Shown here piece by piece: positions 52,799 through 61,770 of a stretch of 64,000 bases of DNA. Source of the DNA: Ferrimonas sp048263965 (GTDB taxonomy: Bacteria; Pseudomonadota; Gammaproteobacteria; Enterobacterales; Shewanellaceae); assembly GCF_048263965.1 (NCBI RefSeq), contig NZ_JBLXDO010000004.1, positions 62,001 to 126,000 of the forward strand. Direction: 5' to 3'. Every line of letters starts with the position of its first letter. Position 1 is the stretch's first letter. The notes below the pieces were generated by a model. That model worked only from the letters and a program-made list of their open reading frames with translations, did no database searches and had not been told where the DNA came from. Both the position numbers and the translations under genes were made by a program.

Positions 52799-53893
52799 TT
52801 AAAAGGCTTGTTTGCCATTACGCACGAAACTGGGCTTGATTACCTTGACGGTAACCCGCTTCTTGCGCATCTCCACTTCTACCTCCTCGCCCACGCTGCG
52901 GGGTACCCTCGCCATGGCGATGGAGTAACCCAGGGTAGGCGAGAAGCTGCCGGAGGTGATCACCCCCTGCTGTTCCTTGCCGTCGGCATCGGTGAAAAAG
53001 ACGTTCAAACCGCTGCGGAGCACGCCCTTGTCGGTCATCACCAGGCCCACCAGCTTGTGGGTGCCCTCGGCCTTGATCTGGGCCAGGGCCTCACGACCGT
53101 TAAAGTCGCGGTCCGCCGGCTCCCAGGCCACGGTCCAACCCATGTTGGCCGCCAGAGGGTTGACGCTCTCGTCCATATCCTGGCCGTAGAGGTTCATGCC
53201 CGCTTCCAGACGCAGGGTATCACGTGCGCCAAGGCCAGCTGGTTTTACCCCGGCTGCCAGCAGCTTATCCCAAAGGTCCGCCGCCTGGTCCTGGGGCACC
53301 ATAATCTCATAGCCGGCTTCGCCGGTGTAGCCCGTGGTGGCGATAAACAGGTCGCCCGCCTGCACGCCGAAGAAGGGTTTCATGCCGGCAACCGCCGCCT
53401 GCTGGGCGTCATCCAGCACGGTGGCGGTGCGCTCCACCGCCTTCGGGCCCTGGACGGCGATCATCGCCAGTTCCGGCAGTTCGGTCACGGAAACCTCGAA
53501 TCCCTGGGCCTGGGCGCCGATCCACTCCAGGTCTTTCTCCCGGGTGGCAGAGTTCACCACCATGCGGTAGTGGTTGTCGCTCAGATAGTAGGTGATGAGG
53601 TCATCGATGACGCCCCCCTGCTCGTTGAGCATGCCGCCATAAAGGGCTTTGCCGGGCTGGGTGAGTTTGGCCACGTCGTTGGCCAGAAGCTTGCGCAGGA
53701 AGGGTTGTGCCTGGGCACCGGTAATGTCTACCACGGTCATGTGAGACACATCGAACATGCCGGCGTCGGTGCGGACCTGATGATGTTCCTCAACCTGGGA
53801 GCCGTAGTGGATCGGCATGTCCCAGCCATGAAAATCCACCATCTTCGCGTTGGACTCCAGGTGCTTCGCGTAGAGTACGGTTTGATTCGCCAT
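52799..53893 (-). CDS. gcvT: Glycine cleavage system T protein (aminomethyltransferase)
   Basis: A 364-residue protein that transfers the methylene from GcvH to tetrahydrofolate, releasing ammonia. Characteristic motifs include DVSHMTVVDITG near the N-terminus and LGARDTLRLEAGMNLYGQDM with the catalytic Asp near it. First gene of the operon; only 95 bases separate it from the ubiI stop, so its promoter lies in a short gap or transcription enters from the ubi genes. No glycine riboswitch was seen. Confidence 0.97.
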   Translation of the reverse strand: MANQTVLYAKHLESNAKMVDFHGWDMPIHYGSQVEEHHQVRTDAGMFDVSHMTVVDITGAQAQPFLRKLLANDVAKLTQPGKALYGGMLNEQGGVIDDLITYYLSDNHYRMVVNSATREKDLEWIGAQAQGFEVSVTELPELAMIAVQGPKAVERTATVLDDAQQAAVAGMKPFFGVQAGDLFIATTGYTGEAGYEIMVPQDQAADLWDKLLAAGVKPAGLGARDTLRLEAGMNLYGQDMDESVNPLAANMGWTVAWEPADRDFNGREALAQIKAEGTHKLVGLVMTDKGVLRSGLNVFFTDADGKEQQGVITSGSFSPTLGYSIAMARVPRSVGEEVEVEMRKKRVTVKVIKPSFVRNGKQAF

Positions 53894-53988
53894 TTGTGTT
53901 CCTTGTCTGGCTTTATGCCCTTTTGTGATCAGGGTCTATTTTAGGGGCTGGGCGCATTATACCCAACCCAGCCTGTTTGTATACAAAA

Positions 53989-55185
53989 TCACCTTAGGTT
54001 TGAGGCAGCAATGCCTAGTGCCTGGGCGATAAACTTCTGCTTTAAACCGGGCATGCGGTTGACCAGGGCCAGACCTATGTCGCGCACCCCCTTTTTCACA
54101 GGATCTTGTCCTGAGAACAACCACTTGAATCCACTCATCGCCGCAATCATCTCCTGGGCCGCCGCCTTGCGCGGGCGGGCGTAGCGCTGCAGCACCTTGA
54201 GATCCCCCAGGTCCCAGCCACGGTCTGCGGCCTCCTTGAGGACACTCACCAGCTGCTCGCTGTCCGCCAGCCCCAGGTTCACCCCCTGGCCCGCCAGCGG
54301 ATGAATGGTGTGGGCGGCGTCCCCCACCAGGGCCAGCCTGGGCAGGACGAAGTCGCGGGCATAACGCATGGTCAGGGGGATCGCCATACGATCGCTGACC
54401 ACCTCGATTTTGCCCAGGACCCCTTCGCTGACCAGACTGATCTTGCGGCAGAAGGTCTCGGCATCGCACTCGGTCAGCGCCTGGGCCTGCTCCGGTGGCA
54501 GGGACCAGACGATAGAGCACTGGTTGGCGTCCGGCAGGGGCAACAGCGCCAGAGGCCCCTGGGGCAGGAACACCTGACGGGCCACCCGCTCATGGGGGCG
54601 GCTGCTCTGCACCGTGGCCACCAGGCCATGATGACCGTAGTCGCGGAAGGTCAGGGGCACGTTCAGCTGCTGACGCAACCAGGAGTTGGCACCGTCGGCG
54701 GCCACCAGCAACCGGGCACTGAGCATGGCGCCGTCTGCCAGGGTCAGCCAGGCTTCCTGCTCGCCGAACGCCACTGATTGCGGCGCGCCGACAAAACAGC
54801 GAATTTTGGGCTCACTCTGGGCCTGTTGCCACAGGGCGTAGGCGATGGAACGATTCTCGATGATGTGGCCGAGATCCGGCTGATGGTAATCCCTGGCATC
54901 AAACTCGATGACGCCGATGCTGTCCTTGTCCCAGACCCGCATGCCGGTGTAGGGGGAGACCCGCTCCTTGGGCAGGCGGGGCCAGGCGCCCAGCTGCTTC
55001 AGGTAGAGTTCGCTGGCGCGGTTGATGGCACTGACCCTAAGGTCCGCCGGGCCGCTGGCCGGGGTGGGCTCTTCACGATCGATGACCGCAACGCTGATGC
55101 CGGCCTTGGCCAGCCCGATGGCGGTTGCCATGCCCACCATGCCACCGCCGACGATGGCTACCTGAACCGATTGTGCCGTTACCAC
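53989..55185 (-). CDS. ubiI: Ubiquinone biosynthesis FAD hydroxylase UbiI
   Basis: A 398-residue flavoprotein hydroxylase of the UbiH/COQ6 family. GGGMVGMATAIGLAKAG binds FAD, and LVGDAAHTIHPLAGQGVNLG is the second FAD motif. In E. coli the same position, next to ubiH and gcvT, is held by UbiI (C5 hydroxylation of the ring, formerly VisC). The start is a GTG at 55185 behind AAGGAG and overlaps ubiH by 7 bases. Confidence 0.93.
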   Translation of the reverse strand: MVTAQSVQVAIVGGGMVGMATAIGLAKAGISVAVIDREEPTPASGPADLRVSAINRASELYLKQLGAWPRLPKERVSPYTGMRVWDKDSIGVIEFDARDYHQPDLGHIIENRSIAYALWQQAQSEPKIRCFVGAPQSVAFGEQEAWLTLADGAMLSARLLVAADGANSWLRQQLNVPLTFRDYGHHGLVATVQSSRPHERVARQVFLPQGPLALLPLPDANQCSIVWSLPPEQAQALTECDAETFCRKISLVSEGVLGKIEVVSDRMAIPLTMRYARDFVLPRLALVGDAAHTIHPLAGQGVNLGLADSEQLVSVLKEAADRGWDLGDLKVLQRYARPRKAAAQEMIAAMSGFKWLFSGQDPVKKGVRDIGLALVNRMPGLKQKFIAQALGIAASNLR

Positions 55186-56384
55186 CTTGCGCTCCTTCTC
55201 TTGGATCCCTGTCCCATGGTGTGGGACACCATCTCCTGCCCCAGCGAGGGGAACAGGTCCATGGCGATAAGCCCCAGGTTGCGACCAACCTGAAGCAGGA
55301 AATTGTTATTGGAAAACAGTTTGACCAGGCTGTTGGTCAGCCCCACGGTGCGGTCCACGTCCGGTTTGCGCCCCTGGGCATAATCGTCCAGCAGGGCAAA
55401 GCTGCCCGGGTCCTCGCTCTGCTCCAGCGCCTGTGCCAGCCGATCCGCCAGGGTCAGGGCATCGCGCATCCCCAGGTTGAACCCCTGCCCGGCGATGGGG
55501 TGCAAAGTCTGGGCGGCGTTGCCAATGAGGGCCACCCGGTGATGGATGGGGCGCTCGATGCGCTGCAGCACCAGGGGGTAGCTAAAGCGCTTGCCCACCC
55601 GGTTAACTTCGCCAAGACGATAGCCGAAGGCCCGCTGCAGTGCCTGGCGGAAGGGCTCATCCTCCAGGGCCATCAACTCTTCGGCCTGATCTTCATGGCG
55701 TACCCACACCAGGGAGTAACGCCCCCCGGTCATGGGCAGCAGGGCCAGGGGCCCCTCGTCGGTGAAGCGCTCATAGGCGATGTCGCCACCGCGGCTCAGC
55801 TCCACATTGGTGATCACCGCCACCTGGCCATAATCACTGCGACTCACCGGCAGCTTCAGCTGTTGCCTGACCAGGGAGGGCCCGCCGTCGGCGGCCACCA
55901 CCAGTTTGGCACTGAGCTGGGCGCCGGACTCCAGGGTCAGCTGACAGGCTTGTGGCTGTTGCTCCAGCTTGGCCAGGGCATCGGGGCAGAAGCGCACCAC
56001 CTGGGTCTGTGCCAGGGCCTGATGCAGCACCGGTCCCACCCTTTCCAGCTCCACCACCTGCCCCAGGGCATCCACACCCTGCTCGGCAGCGGTCATCTTC
56101 ACCTGGCCCCAATGGCCACGGTCACTGACGTGGATGGTGTGGATGGGCGCGGCATGGGGTGCCAGGGCATTCCACAACCCCAACTGCTGATAGCGGGCCA
56201 CCGAACCATGGGCCAGGGCGATGGCCCGGCTGTCGAAGCCGGGGTGGGTCTGGCTGTGGGGCGCGTGCGCCTCGATGAGGGCGATGCGCCAGCGCCGCCC
56301 CTGCTGTTGCTGTCCTGCCAGGGCCAGTGCCAGGGTGGCACCGGCCATGCCACCGCCGACGATGGCAATATCAAACTGATCCAT
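55179..56384 (-). CDS. ubiH: Ubiquinone biosynthesis FAD hydroxylase UbiH
   Basis: A 401-residue paralog of UbiI with GGGMAGATLALALAG and LIGNAAQTLHPIAGQGFNLG, and the GFDSRAIALAHGS motif. It hydroxylates the ubiquinone ring at C1 during aerobic synthesis. The start lies 4 bases after the pepP stop, which places pepP-ubiH-ubiI in one operon, as in E. coli. Confidence 0.94.
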   Translation of the reverse strand: MDQFDIAIVGGGMAGATLALALAGQQQQGRRWRIALIEAHAPHSQTHPGFDSRAIALAHGSVARYQQLGLWNALAPHAAPIHTIHVSDRGHWGQVKMTAAEQGVDALGQVVELERVGPVLHQALAQTQVVRFCPDALAKLEQQPQACQLTLESGAQLSAKLVVAADGGPSLVRQQLKLPVSRSDYGQVAVITNVELSRGGDIAYERFTDEGPLALLPMTGGRYSLVWVRHEDQAEELMALEDEPFRQALQRAFGYRLGEVNRVGKRFSYPLVLQRIERPIHHRVALIGNAAQTLHPIAGQGFNLGMRDALTLADRLAQALEQSEDPGSFALLDDYAQGRKPDVDRTVGLTNSLVKLFSNNNFLLQVGRNLGLIAMDLFPSLGQEMVSHTMGQGSKRRSARW

Positions 56385-56388
56385 GGGA

Positions 56389-57690
56389 TTACCCGGCCAT
56401 CAGGGCCTCAATCTCGTCGATCTCCTTGGGCACGTCACCGGTCAGAACCCGGTGGCCCTCCTCGGTAACCAGCACATCGTCCTCCACCCGGATGCCGATG
56501 CCCCGCCACTTGGGGTCCACCTCGGCGTCAGGGCCGATGTAGAGTCCGGGCTCGATGGTCAGCACCATGCCAGGTTCCAGAGGGCGGGTGCGCTCGGCGG
56601 TGTGGTAGTCACCCACATCGTGAACGTCGATGCCGATCCAGTGACCCAGGCCGTGCATATAGAACGCCTTGTGGGCGTCCTGCTCGATCAGTTCATCCAC
56701 CTCTCCCTGAAGCAGCCCCAATTCCACCAGGCCGGAAACCATGATCTTCAGCACCTGGTCGTTGGCCTCCTTGATGGACACCCCGGGCTTGATCATGGCA
56801 ATGGCGGTCTTCTCAGCCTCAAGCACCAGGGCGTAGATCGCCTTCTGCTCTTCGGTGAAGCGGCCATTGACCGGGAAGGTGCGTGTGATGTCGGCGGCAT
56901 AACCTTCGAGCTCGCAACCGGCGTCGATCAGCACCAGGTCGCCCTCTTTGAGCAGTGATTCGTTCTCTGTGTAATGAAGGATGCAGGCGTTGTCACCGCC
57001 CCCCACGATGGAGTTGTAGGCCATGAAGCGGGCACCGTGCATGACGCACTCATGGTTGATCTCCGCTTCCAGCTGATACTCGTACAAGCCAGGGCGACAG
57101 GCCTGCATGGCCCGCACATGGGCCTTGGCGCTGATCTCACCGGCGCGGGCCATCACCGCCACCTCGGCGTCGCTCTTGTGCAGACGCATCTCATGCAGCT
57201 GGGCGCGAAGATCCAGCTGCTGGGTGGGGGCGCGGCGTCCCTGACGGAAGCCGCCTCGCAGGGTGGCCATCAGGGCGGACACCGCCTCGTCGCTGTAGCC
57301 TTCCTGGCCGGGCAGCCAGGCCAGGGTATCGGCGCCATTGACCAGGTCCGGCAGCAATTCCGCCATCTGCTCCACGCTGAATGCGGCATCCAGCTGCAGC
57401 GCCTCTGGGGCGGCATCCACCCCCAGGCGGCGGCCATGCCAGATCTCCGCCAGCTTGTCGGTGGGCCGGACAAAGATCACCGACTCCGGTGTCTGACCGG
57501 GACGCAACACCAGCAGGGCATCGGGTTCATTGAATCCGGTCAGGTAGAAGAAGTCGCTGTTCTGGCGAAAGTGGTACTCGGTATCGTTGGAACGGGTGCA
57601 TTCCCGGGCGGCGAACAGCAGGGCCACACTGCCTTCGGGCAGGCTGGCCATCAGTTGCTGACGCTGTGCCTTGAAATCCTTAATCTCCAT
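56389..57690 (-). CDS. pepP: Xaa-Pro aminopeptidase P
   Basis: A 433-residue M24 metallopeptidase that releases N-terminal residues before proline. Two-metal site residues can be seen: Asp in LIDAGCELEGYAADITRTFP, His in MHGLGHWIGIDVHD, Glu in LTIEPGLYIG and Glu in GIGIRVEDDVLVTEEGHRVL. The N-terminal creatinase-like domain is present. It follows ygfB at a 26-base gap in the same direction. Confidence 0.96.
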   Translation of the reverse strand: MEIKDFKAQRQQLMASLPEGSVALLFAARECTRSNDTEYHFRQNSDFFYLTGFNEPDALLVLRPGQTPESVIFVRPTDKLAEIWHGRRLGVDAAPEALQLDAAFSVEQMAELLPDLVNGADTLAWLPGQEGYSDEAVSALMATLRGGFRQGRRAPTQQLDLRAQLHEMRLHKSDAEVAVMARAGEISAKAHVRAMQACRPGLYEYQLEAEINHECVMHGARFMAYNSIVGGGDNACILHYTENESLLKEGDLVLIDAGCELEGYAADITRTFPVNGRFTEEQKAIYALVLEAEKTAIAMIKPGVSIKEANDQVLKIMVSGLVELGLLQGEVDELIEQDAHKAFYMHGLGHWIGIDVHDVGDYHTAERTRPLEPGMVLTIEPGLYIGPDAEVDPKWRGIGIRVEDDVLVTEEGHRVLTGDVPKEIDEIEALMAG

Positions 57691-57716
57691 TGGGCGCTAA
57701 TCCTTAGTTATTGTTC

Positions 57717-58277
57717 TCAGTGCAGGGTCTTGTCGCCGGGCAGGGTGCCGAACTCCAGCAGGGCTTTCCAGCAGGTGTCCACCACGTGCTCCACCAGAAC
57801 CCGGAAGCCCTGTTCATTCTCTTCGTTGTCTTCTACGTCGAACTCAACGTTGGTGATCTCTCGCAGATCGCCGATCATTTCACCCAGCTCGCCCCCGACC
57901 GTATTAAAGGTGGGCTGCAGCCGGGCCAGACCCAGGAAGAAGCTCTGGATCCACTCAATCAGAGATTCCAGGCGCACCGCCAGGGCTTCATCTTCATCGG
58001 GCAGCAACGGCTGGAACGGCACTTCAGGATCTTCAGACAGGCTCTTATCGATGCAGCGATAGACCTCCTTCATCACCTTCTCCAACTCCTCACCGAACGG
58101 CTGGCCTTCGTTGGCCAGGGCCAGGAAGCTCTCCTGCCAACCGCGCTTATCCAGGCGAATGCCGCCGCAGATCAGGCCGGTCATCAGGCCGTGGAATTCA
58201 CTGGGCAGCATGGTCAAACCGGCTTTGCTCAGCGCCGCATCCAGCTTATTGAGCAGTAAAGGTGAGTTGCATTTCAT
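57717..58277 (-). CDS. ygfB: UPF0149-family protein YgfB
   Basis: A 186-residue all-helical protein of the UPF0149/YecA family without the C-terminal SEC-C zinc tail. It has the FHGLMTGLICGG and the ARLQPTFNTVGGELGEMIGD motifs. It lies in the E. coli order ygfB-pepP-ubiH-ubiI. Function is not settled; in Pseudomonas it affects regulation of ampDh3 expression. Confidence 0.92.
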   Translation of the reverse strand: MKCNSPLLLNKLDAALSKAGLTMLPSEFHGLMTGLICGGIRLDKRGWQESFLALANEGQPFGEELEKVMKEVYRCIDKSLSEDPEVPFQPLLPDEDEALAVRLESLIEWIQSFFLGLARLQPTFNTVGGELGEMIGDLREITNVEFDVEDNEENEQGFRVLVEHVVDTCWKALLEFGTLPGDKTLH

Positions 58278-58509
58278 CTGTTCTATTCCCGCAGTAGAAG
58301 TGAGCTCATGCTATCACGGCGGCAGGTCGTGCTCCATATCTTCCCTGCACTGTCAGCCAGGCCGAAGTTTCTGCTGTTCATTCATTGATACAAGGTGTTA
58401 CAGCCGTATTGAGATCCGGCTAACCATAAGGCATAACAGGGGGCATCGCCTTGCAGAATCGGCCCTCGCGGCATATAGTCCGTACCCGGCCAAAACAGCG
58501 GAACCCAGA

Positions 58510-58848
58510 ATGAGCTCAAACACCATAGAAATTACGCTTCTCGAACGGGTCTACACCATCGCCTGCCCCCCTGGGGAGGAGGCCACCCTGCAGCAGGTCG
58601 CGCACCAGCTGAACCAGCGTTTTCTTGAGCTCAAACAGCGTAACGCCCTGCTCTCCATCGATCAGTTGGCGGTGATGGCCGCCCTCAATCTCACCCATGA
58701 ATTGATGAGCCTGGAAACCCGTACTCAACGGGAAATGCAGGAGAGATCGAAGAAAATTCAAGCACTTGAAAATGCCATTGAACAGGCTTTGCGCAAACGT
58801 GAAGTGGCGCAGCCAAAATCGGTTGAGTCCGGCTCAGACTCGCAGTAG
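58510..58848 (+). CDS. zapA: Cell division protein ZapA
   Basis: A 112-residue FtsZ-ring stabiliser. The start ISSN-type opening NTIEITLLERVYTIACP, the ALNLTHELMSLETR helix and a C-terminal coiled coil match the family. Start is the ATG at 58510; longer in-frame extension covers the divergent ygfB promoter and is unlikely. The 6S RNA genes follow, as in enterobacteria (zapA-ssrS-ygfA). Confidence 0.95.
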   Translation: MSSNTIEITLLERVYTIACPPGEEATLQQVAHQLNQRFLELKQRNALLSIDQLAVMAALNLTHELMSLETRTQREMQERSKKIQALENAIEQALRKREVAQPKSVESGSDSQ

Positions 58849-58888
58849 TCTGGATTTACAGAGCAAGGCACCGAACGGTAAATCGCTC

Positions 58889-58894
58889 TACAAT
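58889..58894 (+). promoter_or_regulatory. -10 box of 6S RNA copy 1
   Basis: TACAAT ends 6 bases before the first paired base of the 6S closing stem (58901). A -35 match in the expected place (about 58866-58871) is weak. Confidence 0.6.
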
Positions 58895-58900
58895 TACTGA

Positions 58901-59078
58901 GCTCCCTGTGATGCTTGCCAGCGGGTTATGTCCCTGGCCGATGCTATCAACCAAGGGTTCACTCTCCGGCGCTACTGCGCATGCTCGGCAGGTACCGAGA
59001 AGCCTACGGCGAAGGCAGTGTTCCCGCCCTGAACCTACGGTTCACGGGCTTACACCCGCAGCGACATCTGCGGGGAGC
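58901..59078 (+). ncRNA. ssrS: 6S RNA, copy 1
   Basis: A 178-base gene between zapA and ygfA, the standard position of ssrS. The closing stem is GCTCCC at the 5' end against GGGAGC at the 3' end. The internal core GCGCATGCTCGGCAGGTACC, followed by GAGAAGCCTACGGCG, matches the E. coli 6S core GCAUGCUCGG/CCGAGAAGCCU, and CCTGAACCTACGGTTCACGG is the 3' strand of the central region. 6S RNA mimics an open promoter and binds sigma-70 RNA polymerase in stationary phase. A -10 box lies just upstream. Confidence 0.93.
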
Positions 59079-59219
59079 ACTCTTCTCTACCGAGGCTCAT
59101 TTGAGTCCGGTATGGCAGCCACCTCTGGTGACAGCCTTTAGTGACGGCAAACCGGTTTCTGCGACCCCAGGGTCTCAAAAGATCGAACCGTCCCGGGCCC
59201 CGGGCCCGACAAGTTACAC

Positions 59220-59397
59220 GCTCCCTGTGGTGCTCGTCAGCGGGTTATGTCCCTGGCCGATGCTACATACCAAGGGTTCACTTTCCGGCGCTACTGCGCA
59301 TGCTCGGCAGGTACCGAGAAGCCTACGGCGAAGGCAGTGTTCCCGCCCTGAACCTACGGTTCACGGGCTTACACCTGCAGCGACATCTGTGGGGAGC
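59220..59397 (+). ncRNA. ssrS: 6S RNA, copy 2 (tandem duplicate)
   Basis: A second 178-base copy, 141 bases downstream of copy 1 and aligned without gaps. I count 9 differences, most in the closing stem and one loop. The core GCGCATGCTCGGCAGGTACC and GAGAAGCCTACGGCG are identical. Closing-stem arms GCTCCC and GGGAGC are preserved. The sequence before it (CGGGCCCGACAAGTTACAC) lacks a clear -10 box, so copy 2 may be made from a longer transcript of copy 1 or from a weak promoter. The ygfA start follows 63 bases later. Confidence 0.9.
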
Positions 59398-59460
59398 ACT
59401 CTTTCTCTCTCCTCCCATCTTCTGTACCTTTGGACTTGGATTTCCCAAGGACCCCAGCTT

Positions 59461-60048
59461 ATGCCACAGGATCGCCAGGCACTTCGTCAGCATCTGCGCC
59501 TACTGCGCCGCACGCTCTCCCCACAACAGCAACGTCAGGCCTCTCAGGCACTGGCCCACAATCTCATCAACCAGCCTGAGATAGCCCAAGCGGATACCAT
59601 CGCGCTCTACCTGGCCAATGATGGCGAACCCAACCTGATGCCGCTGATACGCCTGCTGTGGCAGCAGCACAAGAGCCTGGCGCTGCCGGTGATGGATCCC
59701 AGTGATCCTAAACAGATCCTGTTCCAGCGCTTCGCCCCCGATACCACCATGGTCAACAACAGGTATGGCATCGCCGAACCCACCTGGGATAAGGGTGAAG
59801 TGTTCCACAGGAAGGAGATTGACCTGATGCTGATGCCCCTGGTGGGCTTTGATGATCAGGGCAACCGTCTTGGCATGGGCGCCGGCTGCTATGACCGTTA
59901 TCTGGCGGGCGACAGTCCCAGACCGCTGCTGGTGGGCTGCGCCCACGAAAATCAGCGACTGGAACGGTTGGAGTCTGCCCCCTGGGACGTTCCTCTGGAT
60001 GCGGTAGCCACCCCCAAGCGCTGGCTGGCCACATACCAAGGGGATTAG
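59461..60048 (+). CDS. ygfA: 5-formyltetrahydrofolate cyclo-ligase
   Basis: A 195-residue enzyme that converts 5-formyl-THF to 5,10-methenyl-THF with ATP. Motifs PLVGFDDQGNRLGMGAGCYD and the C-terminal SAPWDVPLDAVATPKRWL are typical. Start 59461 is chosen because AAGGA lies 9 bases upstream; the frame is open through both 6S genes but that is not coding. It converges with the porin gene, overlapping by 4 bases. Confidence 0.94.
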   Translation: MPQDRQALRQHLRLLRRTLSPQQQRQASQALAHNLINQPEIAQADTIALYLANDGEPNLMPLIRLLWQQHKSLALPVMDPSDPKQILFQRFAPDTTMVNNRYGIAEPTWDKGEVFHRKEIDLMLMPLVGFDDQGNRLGMGAGCYDRYLAGDSPRPLLVGCAHENQRLERLESAPWDVPLDAVATPKRWLATYQGD

Positions 60049-61070
60049 AAGTTGTAACTCAGCATCAGAGTCACCAGGTTGGCCTGGGTCGATTCCCCCA
60101 CCAGCCTGGGAGGCAGTATGAACTGGCCTGCGGTATCGTCCAGGGCATCCGCCAACTGCACCTCCAGATTCACCGACAGGTTTGGCTGAAGGTCATAACG
60201 GATGCCGCCGATGTAACTCACCGACTCCAGCCTTTCCCAGTTTCTCGCCACCATCAGGTAGGGGCGCCACAGATCCAGGTTCATCACCACGCCCAGGTAG
60301 CCGCCGTGCTGCAGGTTGTCCTTCTCAAATTCGACCCAGAACTCCCATAACTCACCCTCGTACCGGCCACCAATGGTAAAGATGTCCATCCGATCTTCCA
60401 CCCCGTCCAGGGTGAACTCAGTGTACAGGTAGGAGAAGTTGAGCAGCAGCTCCGGCGTATTGAGCTTCAGGTTGATGCCGGTCTGAATGTCGGTCTCGAC
60501 CCTCAACTTCGCCACGCCCACATCGACGGTCTCATGATTGTGCCCACCGTAGTAGGGGTGCAGCGCCAGCTCAAGTTCATCGCTCAAGCTGGTCTCATAA
60601 ATAAGGTCGATGCCATTGAATGCGGTAATGCCAAGCAGGGTGTCATAGAGATCCACCGGAGGGCGGGCCCAAGGGTAGGCATTGCCCACAAAGTAGTAGT
60701 CTGACGCCAGGAAAAGGGGCATCCGCAACCGCCCGGCCCGGATCTCAGTCTGCTCCCCCCGCCAGCTTAGGTAACCCCACTCAAACTGGGGATCGGAGAA
60801 GGTATCCTGGGGACGCTTGACCACCTGTGCCGAGGCGCGCCACTGCTCGCTGAAGCTGGAATCCAATTGCAGTCCTACGGTGGTGTCACAGTCGTAGCAC
60901 CATTCATCCCCTATGCCACGGTGGAAGTAGAGTGGCACACTGTTGTCACTTTTGGTGGCCGATACAGAGGCAAATCCGGACAGGGTCAGATACTGGTCCC
61001 ACAACTCAATGGCTGCCTGGGCTCCCCAGGAGGTCAGCACAGCAATAATCACAATGACGGCTCTCATCAA
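60045..61070 (-). CDS. Outer-membrane porin-like beta-barrel protein
   Basis: A 341-residue protein with a signal peptide (MRAVIVIIAVLTSWGAQA), many amphipathic beta strands and a C-terminal Phe (TLMLSYNF), as in outer-membrane barrels. The mature part contains a CYDC motif near residue 58. The start overlaps the stop of the PstS-like gene by 4 bases, so both are translated together. No family was named with certainty; it resembles the general porins found beside PstS-like/sensor gene sets in Shewanella-type genomes. Confidence 0.78.
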   Translation of the reverse strand: MMRAVIVIIAVLTSWGAQAAIELWDQYLTLSGFASVSATKSDNSVPLYFHRGIGDEWCYDCDTTVGLQLDSSFSEQWRASAQVVKRPQDTFSDPQFEWGYLSWRGEQTEIRAGRLRMPLFLASDYYFVGNAYPWARPPVDLYDTLLGITAFNGIDLIYETSLSDELELALHPYYGGHNHETVDVGVAKLRVETDIQTGINLKLNTPELLLNFSYLYTEFTLDGVEDRMDIFTIGGRYEGELWEFWVEFEKDNLQHGGYLGVVMNLDLWRPYLMVARNWERLESVSYIGGIRYDLQPNLSVNLEVQLADALDDTAGQFILPPRLVGESTQANLVTLMLSYNF

Positions 61071-61519
61071 TCCACTCCCTGTTCGATGTCGAGAATAACC
61101 CGCGCCCCCATGGGCACCTGGTTTCTTGGCACATAGGCGATGCCCCTGGGGTGCTCAGCCAGCCAGTTGAGCACCGCCTCTTCGCTGGCTACGGACAGGC
61201 TCTCCGGTGGTTTGCCTTTACCGGAAAACGCAATCCGAGCCCAGCGGCTGTTGATCTGGGGAATCGATTTATTGAGGAAGGATCGATAGAACGCCTGCTT
61301 CTGGGAGCTTCCCTCGGGAAAATCCAGCAGATCCACCCGGCCAAAACTGTCGAGGGAGCGCAGTTTACCCAGGTAAAGCATCTTGGCCTTGCTCTCACTG
61401 ATGGCAGGCATATTGTCGTTGAGGGTGATCAGCACGTACTGCCCCCGTGCCGGCCAGAAGACCAGCAACAGCGACAGCAACAGTAGCCGATAAGCCCATT
61501 TCATCCCTGAATGCATCAT
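61067..61519 (-). CDS. Short periplasmic PstS-like (phosphate-binding-type) protein
   Basis: A 150-residue protein with a signal peptide (MKWAYRLLLLSLLLVFWPARG). The mature part (YVLITLNDNMPAISESKAKM, FPEGSSQKQAFYRSFLNKSI, WARIAFSGKGKPPESLSVAS, WLAEHPRGIAYVP) matches the short PstS-like proteins that make up one lobe of a phosphate-binding protein. It is too short to bind phosphate like PstS and may be a ligand carrier for the divergent sensor kinase. The start may be 61519 or 61504. Confidence 0.8.
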   Translation of the reverse strand: MMHSGMKWAYRLLLLSLLLVFWPARGQYVLITLNDNMPAISESKAKMLYLGKLRSLDSFGRVDLLDFPEGSSQKQAFYRSFLNKSIPQINSRWARIAFSGKGKPPESLSVASEEAVLNWLAEHPRGIAYVPRNQVPMGARVILDIEQGVD

Positions 61520-61770
61520 TCAAGTCATCCCTGATAAGCAAAATCCGTAATCATTGCTAGGCTTTATCAGGTAACAGTATAGGGCGTGTTTATCTTTGAC
61601 GTTCAGAAATTAACCGGAAATCATGGCAATCAATCAAGACGTTGGATTGCTGGCATGGGGGAACCGGGTAAGCATGGAGCACGGGCAGTTCATACAGATA
61701 AAACAGTCCACAAAGGTCGACAACTCCGGTAAACACATCACCATTTTTGCTGGTTGAGAAGGGAAGCTCA

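Noticed and set aside
53894..53988. Glycine riboswitch before gcvT
   Set aside because: Only 95 bases separate ubiI and gcvT and I could find no aptamer-like pairing.
58915..59460. Upstream extension of the ygfA frame, and overlapping frames at 58908-59584
   Set aside because: The stretch is two 6S RNA genes; the apparent repeated peptide comes from the duplicated RNA and not from coding sequence.
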